Positions 46,009-56,809 of a stretch of 64,000 bases of DNA are shown in pieces. The notes beneath the pieces were generated by a model. It was given only the letters and a program-made list of their open reading frames with translations. It did no database searches and was not told the DNA's origin. The position numbers were made by a program, and so were the translations under genes. Each line of letters starts with the position of its first letter. The first letter of the stretch is position 1. The stretch is from Oryzomicrobium terrae (lineage in GTDB: Bacteria > Pseudomonadota > Gammaproteobacteria > Burkholderiales > Rhodocyclaceae), in contig NZ_CP022579.1 in the NCBI RefSeq assembly GCF_008274805.1, forward strand, positions 2,728,001 to 2,792,000, written 5' to 3'.

Positions 46009-46659
46009 ATGGCACGAACGGAATCCGCCGTCACCATCGAACTCGACCCCATCCGGCTGGACGGGGTGTTGAGCAGGCCCGGGCATGTCGTGGGCACAGT
46101 GCTGTTCGCCCACGGCAGCGGCAGCAGCCGCATGAGCCCACGCAACCGTTACGTGGCCGGCGTGCTGCAGGAAGGGGGAATCGCTACCCTGCTGTTCGAC
46201 CTGCTGACCCGGGAGGAGGACACCGACTACGCCACCCGCTTCGACATCGACCTACTCAGCCAACGTCTGGTGGCGGCGACGCGCTGGCTGCAACGCCAGC
46301 AGGGCCGGGCCCCTCCGCCAATCGGCTATTTCGGTGCCAGCACCGGTGCGGCAGCCGCGCTGCGCGCCGCCGCCAGCCTGGACGGAGACATTGCCGCGGT
46401 AGTGTCCCGGGGCGGCCGGCCGGATCTGGCCGGCGCCGCGGCGCTCGCCCGGGTCCGCAGCCCCACTTTGTTGCTGGTCGGCGGCTTCGACCCCGACGTG
46501 CTCGCCCTGAACGAGGAAGCTCTGGCCTGTCTGCACTGCACCAAAGGGCTCACGGTCATCCCTGGCGCCACCCATCTCTTCGAGGAGCCGGGCACCCTGG
46601 AGCAGGTGGCCGACGCCGCCCGGCAGTGGTTCCTGCGCTACCTGCCCCAGGAGCGCTGA
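46009..46659 (+). CDS. Alpha/beta hydrolase (dienelactone-hydrolase-like)
   Basis: The 216-residue enzyme has an oxyanion region VLFAHGSGSSRMSPRN, nucleophile elbow YFGASTGAAAAL (G-x-S-x-G), probable acid in LLVGGFDPDVL and His in IPGATHLFEEPG, which complete the triad. The fold resembles dienelactone hydrolases that stand alone or are fused to phosphoribosyltransferases. Substrate unknown. It ends six bases from a convergent flavin reductase-like gene. Confidence 0.85.
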   Translation: MARTESAVTIELDPIRLDGVLSRPGHVVGTVLFAHGSGSSRMSPRNRYVAGVLQEGGIATLLFDLLTREEDTDYATRFDIDLLSQRLVAATRWLQRQQGRAPPPIGYFGASTGAAAALRAAASLDGDIAAVVSRGGRPDLAGAAALARVRSPTLLLVGGFDPDVLALNEEALACLHCTKGLTVIPGATHLFEEPGTLEQVADAARQWFLRYLPQER

Positions 46660-46665
46660 ACCGTC

Positions 46666-47250
46666 TCAGATCCCGGGCAGCAGGTTGGCCTTGAGCACCT
46701 GGCCGGCCCGCGCGAAGTTGCCGGCCCCCAGGTGGTGCAGGGTATGCAGGTCGGCGTTGCCGTCGTTGAAGTTCCAGCGGCCGTCGGCAAAGATGCGGCT
46801 GTCCGCGGCGGCGGCAACGACCTCGCCGAAGCAGGTGTCGTAGGCCTCTTCGGCATGGGGTTCGGGGATCAGGCGGCATTCGAGCCAGGCGGCGCAGCCG
46901 GCCTCGATCAGGGGCACGCCCGTCGCCGCGCCGTCCTGGGCGGAGATGGCGAAACGGGCGAACTTGTCCCCGTCCCGGCCGCTCACGCTGCCCACCGCGT
47001 AGGTCAGATCCGCCAGAAGCGCACCGGGAATGCAGATGCCAAAGACGCCGCTTTCCTGCATCAGGGTCCGGGTATGGGTGTGCTTGTCCACCACCACGGC
47101 GATGCGCGGCGGGCTGAACTCTACCGGCATCGACCAGGCCGCGGCCATGACATTGCGCCGTGCGCCGTGGCGGCTGGTGACGAGGACGGTGGGACCGTGG
47201 TTGATGAGTCGGCTCGCATGGGCGAGGTCCACCGGTTGGAAGTGGCTCAT
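46666..47250 (-). CDS. Flavin reductase-family (FMN-binding split-barrel) protein
   Basis: The 194-residue protein has the flavin reductase-like fold, with TVLVTSRHGARRNVMAAAW, PPRIAVVVDKHTHT, GVFGICIPG and LECRL in the expected order. Family members bind FMN and reduce flavin or act on small substrates. No monooxygenase partner is next to it. The ATG at 47250 fits. A terminator on the far side separates it from ssb. Confidence 0.85.
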   Translation of the reverse strand: MSHFQPVDLAHASRLINHGPTVLVTSRHGARRNVMAAAWSMPVEFSPPRIAVVVDKHTHTRTLMQESGVFGICIPGALLADLTYAVGSVSGRDGDKFARFAISAQDGAATGVPLIEAGCAAWLECRLIPEPHAEEAYDTCFGEVVAAAADSRIFADGRWNFNDGNADLHTLHHLGAGNFARAGQVLKANLLPGI

Positions 47251-47330
47251 TGCTGCTCCGTGAGAAAACGCCTGCCCACCACCCCGGATGTGCGGACGAG
47301 GGACGCGGCCATGGGCAAGAGGTGCGAAGC

Positions 47331-47369
47331 TAAAAAAACAAGACCCCGGTTACGTCGGTAACCGGGGTC
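47331..47369 (-). terminator. Intrinsic terminator after ssb
   Basis: A perfect 12-bp stem (gaccccggttac / gtaaccggggtc) with a GTCG loop at 47342-47369 is followed on the minus strand by TTGTTTTTTTA. It lies 27 bases past the ssb stop. Confidence 0.95.
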
Positions 47370-47395
47370 CGGATGGGGCAAACGGGCGATCCGCC

Positions 47396-47887
47396 TCAGA
47401 ACGGGATGTCGTCGTCCATGGTGAACGGGTCGGCCTTGGCCGGGGCGCGGGCAGCGCCACCGCCGGACGCCCGGGGTGCAGGGGCCGGGGCCTGGGCGTA
47501 GTCGTCGCCGCCGTAGCTGTCGCTGCCATAGTCGCCGCCACCCGCGCTGTCGCGGCGGCTGCCGAGCATCTTCATCTCGGTGGCTTCGATTTCGGTGGTG
47601 TAGCGCTCCTGACCGCTCTGATCCTGCCACTTGCGGGTCTTGATGCGGCCTTCGATATAAATCTGGCTGCCCTTCTTCAGGTACTGGGTGGCAATCTCGG
47701 CGAGGCGGCGGAACATCACCACCCGGTGCCATTCGGTCACGTCCTTGCGCTCGCCGGAAGCCTTGTCCTTGTAGGAATCGGTCGTCGCCAGGCGCAGGTT
47801 GGCCACCGCATCGCCGTTGGGCAGGTAGCGGGATTCGGGGTCGGCACCCAGGTTGCCGATGAGGATGACTTTGTTGAGGGACGCCAT
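47396..47887 (-). CDS. ssb: SSB, single-stranded DNA-binding protein
   Basis: The 163-residue protein has the OB fold ([54 protein letters not shown]), a Gly/Ala/Pro-rich linker (about 115-155) and the acidic tail MDDDIPF that recruits repair and replication proteins. It follows the MFS gene by 71 bases on the same strand. Confidence 0.98.
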   Translation of the reverse strand: MASLNKVILIGNLGADPESRYLPNGDAVANLRLATTDSYKDKASGERKDVTEWHRVVMFRRLAEIATQYLKKGSQIYIEGRIKTRKWQDQSGQERYTTEIEATEMKMLGSRRDSAGGGDYGSDSYGGDDYAQAPAPAPRASGGGAARAPAKADPFTMDDDIPF

Positions 47888-47958
47888 GGCGGTCTCCGTA
47901 TTTTGAATCTGATGAAATTATCGCACCCCGGGCCGAATGCCAACGCCTGATTGCAGCG

Positions 47959-49143
47959 TCAGGCTTTGGGCCGGGGAGCAGGAAACTGGAACGTGGCGGC
48001 CACCGCCAGCCACAGCAAGGCGATGCCGGCGCAGGCCCAATAGACGGTGTGGGGGCCGGCGCGCTGAACGATGGCGCCGCCCACGGCGCCGCCAAGGAAC
48101 AGCCCGAGGGACTGGGTCGTATTATAAACGCCCAGGGCCGCTCCCTTGGCCTGAGGCGGGGCGATGCGCGAGATGAGCGACGGCTGGGTGGCCTCGAGCA
48201 CGTTGAACGAGACGAAGAACAGGGTCAGGCACAGGGCCAGCCCGGTCAGGGAGTCGCCGAAAGCCTCGAAGCCGAACTGCACTAGCACCAGCAACGCCAC
48301 GGCACCGTTGAACACCAGCTTCATGCGGCCGTATTTCTCGGCAGCGATCACCGCCGGCACCATCACGGCGAAAGACACCAGCACCGCCGGCAGGTACACC
48401 TTCCAGTGTTCCCCCAGGGGCAGGTCGCCCACCCGTACCAGGGCGGCGGGCACCACCACCCACATGGCGGTCTGCATTAGGTGCAGTGCGAACACGCCGA
48501 AGTTGAGGCGTAGCAGGCGACCGTCGCGCAGCACATCGGCAAAGCGCGCCCGGACGATACCACGCTCGGCGGTCGACGCTTCGCGCTCCGGGTCGGGAAC
48601 CACCACCAGCACGGCGACAATGGCGCCGGCGGCGAGCAGTGCGGTGAGCCAGAAGATGCCGCCCATGCCCACGGTGCGGAACAGCAGCGGCGCCAGCACC
48701 AGGGAACCGGCGAAGGTCAGGCCGATGCTCGACCCGATCATGGCCATCACCTTGGTGCGCTGGGATTCCCGGGTCAGGTCGGCAGCCAGGGCGGTGACGG
48801 CGGCGGAAATCGCCCCGGCCCCCTGGAGAACCCGACCGACGATGATCTGGGGCAGGTCGCTGGCCAGGGCGGCGACGATGCTGCCGATGATGAAGAGGAG
48901 CAGGCCGACCACGATCACCGGCTTGCGCCCGTAACGGTCCGAGGCCATGCCGAAGGGGATTTGCAGGAAGGCCTGGGTGATGCCATAGGCGCCGATGGCC
49001 AGCCCGATCAGGGCGGTATCGTGGCCGGAAGGCAGATCTTTCGCGTACACCGCGAAGACCGGCAGGATGAGGAACAGCCCCAGCATGCGCAGGGCGAAGA
49101 TGGCGGCGAGACTGACGCCGGCGCGGCGCTCTTCAGCGTTCAT
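47959..49143 (-). CDS. MFS transporter next to ssb
   Basis: The 394-residue protein has 12 TM segments, with the MFS loop motif GMASDRYGRKPVIV between TM2 and TM3 and the motif-C like GRVLQGAGAISAAV. This MFS subgroup is found beside ssb and uvrA in many betaproteobacteria, where it has no known substrate; a drug or sugar efflux function is assumed. The start at 49143 is preferred for its GGGA ribosome site; an ATG at 49179 adds 12 residues. Confidence 0.9.
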   Translation of the reverse strand: MNAEERRAGVSLAAIFALRMLGLFLILPVFAVYAKDLPSGHDTALIGLAIGAYGITQAFLQIPFGMASDRYGRKPVIVVGLLLFIIGSIVAALASDLPQIIVGRVLQGAGAISAAVTALAADLTRESQRTKVMAMIGSSIGLTFAGSLVLAPLLFRTVGMGGIFWLTALLAAGAIVAVLVVVPDPEREASTAERGIVRARFADVLRDGRLLRLNFGVFALHLMQTAMWVVVPAALVRVGDLPLGEHWKVYLPAVLVSFAVMVPAVIAAEKYGRMKLVFNGAVALLVLVQFGFEAFGDSLTGLALCLTLFFVSFNVLEATQPSLISRIAPPQAKGAALGVYNTTQSLGLFLGGAVGGAIVQRAGPHTVYWACAGIALLWLAVAATFQFPAPRPKA

Positions 49144-49342
49144 GGCATTCCCGGAGGAAGCGGGGTCGACAGCGGCCATGGCGGGTTCAGAAAGGGGGAG
49201 TCGAAAAAGGCGGCTATCGTATCAGGTTCGCCTGACGGACGCGGTACCCACCGCAGCGCCGAGGCCCATCCTCACCCCTGCCCGCGCCCACCCCACGCAC
49301 CCCGGCGGCGGCGGTGCCGGACCCGATTGCGGCCGCACCCTG

Positions 49343-49387
49343 TTCGGATTTCCGAACGACACAACGCCACTCCATCCGGAAATCCGG
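49343..49387. promoter_or_regulatory. Two dyad sequences, possible DctD activator sites
   Basis: Two inverted repeats, ttcggatttccgaa (49343-49356) and ccggaaatccgg (49376-49387), share the core cgga(a/t)atccg type. They lie about 95 and 65 bases before the -24 of the sigma-54 promoter, where upstream activator sites of enhancer-binding proteins normally lie, and dctD is in the same cluster. The link to DctD is inference. Confidence 0.5.
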
Positions 49388-49450
49388 CCGCCACCCAGAC
49401 GTTGCGCAGGAAAAACGGTTTCCAATCAACCGCTTGAAAAAATCGATCAG

Positions 49451-49467
49451 TTGGCACGCTCCGTGCA
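49451..49467 (+). promoter_or_regulatory. Sigma-54 (-24/-12) promoter of aspA
   Basis: The sequence ttggcacgctccgtgca matches the consensus TTGGCACG-N4-TTGCA with one mismatch, and the GG and GC doublets have the required ten-base spacing. Transcription would start near 49479, about 48 bases before the aspA ATG. No sigma-70 promoter is obvious in the rest of the 383-base gap (49144-49526), which carries no gene. Confidence 0.78.
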
Positions 49468-49526
49468 AAAACCTGGAGGCCCCCTTGCGAGGGCCCACGA
49501 CACACCACCAGGAGACCGGAGACACC

Positions 49527-50957
<1,431 letters not shown>

Positions 50958-51026
50958 TCCCCCACCGAAGAGACGATCAACGTCATTCCCATTTCATCCC
51001 GGCCTGACCGGGGGAGGAGTCCTGCA

Positions 51027-52328
51027 ATGAAAATGAACAAGCTGACCACCTGGATCGGGGTCGCCCTGGTCCTCGGCATCGTCGTCGGCTACGTCTGCCA
51101 CGAGATAGTGCCGGATGCCGCCGCAGCCAAGGATCTGGCCGGTTACTTCGGCATCCTCACCGACATCTTCCTGCGCCTGATCAAGATGATCATCGCGCCC
51201 CTGATCTTCGCCACCCTGGTGGCGGGCCTGGCCAACATGGGCGATGCCAAGGCGGTGGGCCGCATCGGCGGTCGTGCCCTGGGCTGGTTCGTTTGCGCCT
51301 CGTTCTGTTCCCTCTTCATCGGCCTGCTCTTTGCCAACGTGCTGCAGCCGGGCCACGGGCTGAACGTACCCCTGCCCGACTCCGCCGCTGGTCTCAACCT
51401 GAAGACCGCCGCCCTCAACCTGAAGGACTTCATCACCCACGTCTTTCCCAAGAGCGTGATCGAGGCCATGGCCGGCAACGAGGTGCTGCAGATCCTCATC
51501 TTCGCCGTGTTCTTCGGCGTCGCCCTGGGCCATCTGCACAACCAGACCGCCCGCTCCCTGGTGAACACCATGGACGAGGTGGTGCACGTGATGCTGAAAG
51601 TCACCGACTACGTGATGCGCTTCGCCCCCTTCGGCGTGTTCGGCGCCGTGGCTGCCGCCATCACGGTCAACGGCCTGGGCATGCTGCTGGTGTTCGGCAA
51701 GTTCATGGTCAGCTTCTACATCGCCCTGGCGGCCCTGTGGGGTGTGCTGATCCTGGCCGGCTTCGCCGTGCTGGGCAAGGACGTGTTCCGCCTCCTCAAG
51801 CTGGTGCGCGGCCCGCTCCTGGTGGGCTTCTCCACCGCCTCCAGCGAGTCCGTGTACCCCAAGCTGATGGAACAACTGGAAAAGTTCGGCATCAAGAACC
51901 GGGTCACCGGCTTCGTCCTGCCCCTGGGTTACTCGTTCAACCTGGACGGTTCGATGATGTACACCACCTTTCTGGCCTTGTTCATCGCCCAGGCCTACGA
52001 CATCCCGATGAGCCTGGGCGCCCAGATCACCATGTTGCTGGTACTGATGGTCTCCTCCAAGGGCATCGCCGGGGTGCCCCGGGCTTCCCTGGTGGTGGTG
52101 GCCGCCGTGCTACCCATGTTCAACCTGCCGGAAGCCGGCCTGCTGCTGGTGCTGGGCATCGACCACTTCCTCGACATGGGCCGCACCGTCACCAACGTGC
52201 TGGGCAACTCCATCGCCACCGCCGTGGTGGCCAAGTGGGAAGGCGCCATCGACCCGGTGCCGGCCGACCAGGCCGATGCCGAAGAGTCCCTGCCGGTGGT
52301 GGACGAGACCTACCCCGAAGCCGCCTGA
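51027..52328 (+). CDS. dctA: DctA-type C4-dicarboxylate:cation symporter
   Basis: The 433-residue DAACS-family transporter has eight TM helices and two re-entrant loops. Family motifs are STASSESVYPKLME (serine-rich hairpin), GYSFNLDGSMMYTT, SSKGIAGVPRAS and TNVLGNSIATAV. It imports fumarate, malate, succinate or aspartate. It follows aspA by 69 bases with a strong GGAGGAG ribosome site, and is closed by an intrinsic terminator. Confidence 0.93.
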   Translation: MKMNKLTTWIGVALVLGIVVGYVCHEIVPDAAAAKDLAGYFGILTDIFLRLIKMIIAPLIFATLVAGLANMGDAKAVGRIGGRALGWFVCASFCSLFIGLLFANVLQPGHGLNVPLPDSAAGLNLKTAALNLKDFITHVFPKSVIEAMAGNEVLQILIFAVFFGVALGHLHNQTARSLVNTMDEVVHVMLKVTDYVMRFAPFGVFGAVAAAITVNGLGMLLVFGKFMVSFYIALAALWGVLILAGFAVLGKDVFRLLKLVRGPLLVGFSTASSESVYPKLMEQLEKFGIKNRVTGFVLPLGYSFNLDGSMMYTTFLALFIAQAYDIPMSLGAQITMLLVLMVSSKGIAGVPRASLVVVAAVLPMFNLPEAGLLLVLGIDHFLDMGRTVTNVLGNSIATAVVAKWEGAIDPVPADQADAEESLPVVDETYPEAA

Positions 52329-52392
52329 GCGGTCCATCCCTTGCCGGGCAGCGGCCCACCGCGCGCCGCCGCCTGCCCCTCTCCTCCAGTTC

Positions 52393-52420
52393 GCCCGGCA
52401 CCGTCTTGCCGGGCTTCTTT
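52393..52420 (+). terminator. Intrinsic terminator after dctA
   Basis: A perfect 8-bp stem (gcccggca / tgccgggc) with a six-base loop is followed by ttcttttt. It ends 11 bases before the tauE-like ATG, so the downstream genes get only read-through or have their own start. Confidence 0.85.
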
Positions 52421-52430
52421 TTCTCCGGCC

Positions 52431-53192
52431 ATGACTTTCGACTGGTACATCCTCGCCCCCGCCGCCTTCTTCGCCGGGATGGTGGACGCCGTGGTGGGTG
52501 GCGGCGGCCTCATCCAGATTCCGGTGCTGCTCGGCCAATTTCCCGCGACGCCGATCCCCACTCTGTTCGGCACCAACAAGGTTTCCAGCATCGCCGGCAC
52601 CGGCGCGGCGGTATGGCGCTTTGCCCGGGCAGTCTCCATCCCCTGGGCGGTGGTGCTGCCAGCCACCGGCGCCGCCCTGTTTGGGGCCTGGGGGGGCGCG
52701 GCTCTGGTGGCCTGGCTGTCCCGGGAGGCGATGCAGCCCCTGGTGCTGGTGCTGATGATCGTGGTGGCCGGCTACACCTTCCTGCGCAAGGACCTGGGCC
52801 ATGCCGCCACCCGGGAACTAACCCGGGCCGACCGCTGGAAGGGCGCCGCCCTCGGCCTGGTCATCGGCCTGTACGACGGTTTCTTCGGTCCGGGCACCGG
52901 CAGCCTGCTGATCTTCGCCTTCGTCCGCCTGTTCGGCATGGACTTCCTGCACGCCTCGGCCAGCGCCAAGGTGGTCAATGCCGCCACCAACGTCGCCGCC
53001 ATCGCCTTCTTCGCCAGCCACGGCCCCCTGCTGTGGGGCATCGGGCTGATCATGGCCGCCTGCAACCTGGCCGGCGCCCAGGTCGGCACCCTGCTCGCCC
53101 TGCGCCACGGCGCCGGCTTTGTCCGCCGCGCCTTCCTGCTGGTGGTGGCGGTGCTGATCATCAAGCAGGCGACCGGCTATTTCCATGCCTGA
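52431..53192 (+). CDS. TSUP (TauE/SafE) family membrane permease
   Basis: The 253-residue protein has about eight TM helices with the two half-repeat motifs of the family, GMVDAVVGGGGLIQIPVLL and GLYDGFFGPGTGSLLIFAF. Members export sulfite, sulfoacetate or other organosulfur or organic anions. Its place between dctA and dctB suggests a link to the dicarboxylate module, but no substrate can be assigned. It overlaps the likely dctB start by eight bases. Confidence 0.88.
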   Translation: MTFDWYILAPAAFFAGMVDAVVGGGGLIQIPVLLGQFPATPIPTLFGTNKVSSIAGTGAAVWRFARAVSIPWAVVLPATGAALFGAWGGAALVAWLSREAMQPLVLVLMIVVAGYTFLRKDLGHAATRELTRADRWKGAALGLVIGLYDGFFGPGTGSLLIFAFVRLFGMDFLHASASAKVVNAATNVAAIAFFASHGPLLWGIGLIMAACNLAGAQVGTLLALRHGAGFVRRAFLLVVAVLIIKQATGYFHA

Positions 53193-55135
53193 GCCCGTCC
53201 CACCGTCCGCGGCGGCACCTGATAGCATGGTGCCGTTCCCCGACTCCGCGCCAGCTCCCCTGTCCGCCATGTCCGCCCCGCAACGCCTGCTCCGCCTCCT
53301 GGCCCTGGTCTGCACCCTGGCCCTGCTGATCGGCGGCGCCAGCTACACCACCTTCCGGGTCAGCCAGGCCATGGGCCTGGCCGAGTTGCAGGCGACCGGG
53401 CGGCATCGCCTCGACCTCTACGCTACCAGCCTGGAGCGGGAGATCGACAAGTACGCCTACTTCCCCACCACCCTGGGGCTGGAGCGGGACGTGCTCGACC
53501 TGCTCGCCCGGGACGCGCGGGACACGCCCCTGGCCAAGCGGGTCAGCCTCTACCTGGAGCAGCTCAACGAGCGGGCCGGCACCCTGTCGATCTACGTGCT
53601 CGACACCCGCGGCACGGTACTGGCCACCAGCAACTGGCGCCGCCCGGACAGTTTCCTCGGCGAGGACCTGTCGTTCCGCCCCTACTTCCGCGAGGCCCTG
53701 GAAACCGGCAGCAGCCGCTTCTTCGGCATCGGCACCACCCGGGGCGAGCCGGGCTACTACCTGGCCTCGGCCCTGGCCAACGCCCAAGGCACGGTGGGCG
53801 TGGCGGTGGTCAAGGTCAGCCTGGAGCAGCTGGAAAAATCCTGGGCGACGGTGGAGGCCCCCGCCCTGGTGGCCGACGAAAACGGCGTGGTGATCCTGGC
53901 CTCGGTGCCGGACTGGAAATTCACCACCCTGCGCCCCCTGGACGAGACCACCCGGCACACCTTCGACCGCACCCAGCAATACAACCGACGCGCCCTCAAC
54001 CCCCTGGGAGTGAAGGAAATCGCCCCCCTCGACCACGGCGCCCAATTGGTGCGCCTGCCCCGGGTCGGGCCGGAGACGGTGTCGGTGTTCCCGGTCACCG
54101 GCAAGTTCCTCGCCCAGGCCCAACCCCTGCCCGGCACCCCGTGGAACCTGACGGTGTTCTCCCACGTCGAGCAGGTGCGCGAAATGGCCGCCAACCGGGC
54201 CGCCCTGGCCGGCATCGGGGCGGTGCTGGTGTTCATCGTGTTGTTCATGTTCAACGAGCGGCGCCGCCACCTGCGCGACCGGCTGGCCGCCCGGGAAGCC
54301 CTGCAGCGCGCCCACGACGAGCTGGAGCGCAAGGTCGAGGCCCGCACCGCCGCCCTCTCCGCCGCCAACGCCCGCCTCCAGGCCGAAGTGGCCGAACGCA
54401 TCCGGGCCGAGCGCACCCTGCGCGCCGCCCAGGACGAACTGGTCCAGGCCGGCAAGCTGGCGGTAATCGGCCAGCTTGCCGCCGGCATCGCCCACGAGCT
54501 GAACCAGCCCCTGGCTGCCCTGCGCACCCTCTCGGGTAATGCCGGCAAGTTCCTCGACCGGGGCGACCTGCCCACGGTGCGCGGCAACCTGGGGCGCATC
54601 GCACAACTGGTGGACCGTATGGGGACCCTGACCGGCCAGCTCAAGTCCTTCGCCCGCAAGTCCTCGGGCCGACCCCAGCCGGTGGTGCTGCAACAGGCCA
54701 TCGACAATGCCCTGGCGCTGCTCGAACAGCGCCTGCGCCAGAGCGGCGCCCGGGTCGAGCAAACCCTGCCGTCGGCGGACCTGGTGGCCCTGTGCGACCC
54801 GAACCGGCTGGAGCAGGTGCTGGTCAACTTGATCGGCAACGCCCTCGACGCCATGGCCGGCCAGGACGCACCACGCCTGGAACTGACCGCCGAACAAGCG
54901 GGCGCCCTGCTGCGCCTGCGGGTGCGCGACCACGGCCCGGGGTTGAGCGACGAGGTGCGCGCGCACCTGTTCGAGCCCTTCTTCACCACCAAGGAGGCGG
55001 GTGTCGGCCTGGGCTTGGGGCTGCCCATCTCCGCCGGCATCGTGCACGATTTTGGCGGTACCCTGGCGGGTGACAACCACCCGGAGGGCGGCGCCGTGTT
55101 CACCCTGGAAATCCCCGCTGCCGACGAGATCCGCC

Positions 55136-55143
<8 letters not shown>
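53185..55143 (+). CDS. dctB: DctB-type sensor histidine kinase for C4-dicarboxylates
   Basis: The 652-residue protein has two TM helices (about 38-58 and 335-352) enclosing a periplasmic dCache domain, a coiled coil, then HisKA with the phospho-acceptor His in GIAHELNQPLAALR and HATPase with NLIGNALDAMAG, DHGPGLS and GLGLGLPIS. Architecture and the dctD neighbour make it DctB-like. The start is uncertain: 53185, 53227 or 53269 are all in frame with no clear ribosome site. Confidence 0.93.
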
Positions 55144-56497
<1,354 letters not shown>

Positions 56498-56501
56498 GGT
56501 C

Positions 56502-56561
56502 CGCGCCAGTGCTTGTTCTCCGGGCATCTGCCCGGGCGGAGAGTTTTCCCCTTGGCGCGAT
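56502..56561. repeat. REP-like imperfect palindrome after dctD
   Basis: The element begins in cgcgccagtgcttgttctccgggcat and ends in a diverged reverse complement (...gggcggagag...ccttggcgcg). It shares its first half with the palindrome at 32549-32602. The rest of the dctD-uvrA gap to 56809 includes another small inverted repeat (tccggac/gtccgga at about 56562-56588) and the uvrA promoter, and no gene. Confidence 0.5.
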
Positions 56562-56747
56562 TTCCGGACCTCCTCGCCGCAGTCCGGACAGTTTCTCGGA
56601 AATCAAGGAGCAAGTGCATCGCCACATGAGGCCGAACGTGCGGGGAACGGAACGGCCAGGCCAGCGGAACGGAGGAGAGGGGCGATTCAGGGTGAAACCG
56701 GCGTTCCCTCCCAAACGCCACCCCCAAGCATCACCACACCACCAGAA

Positions 56748-56777
56748 TTCCCTTTAAGTCCGTCGCCGCGGTATAGT
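56748..56777 (+). promoter_or_regulatory. Possible uvrA promoter
   Basis: TATAGT (56772-56777) lies 33 bases before the uvrA ATG, with a weak -35 (ttccct, 56748-56753) at 18 bases. No LexA-type CTG-N10-CAG operator was seen in the gap. Confidence 0.35.
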
Positions 56778-56809
56778 TTCCGGTTGCCCCCAATCGAGCC
56801 GGACACCCC

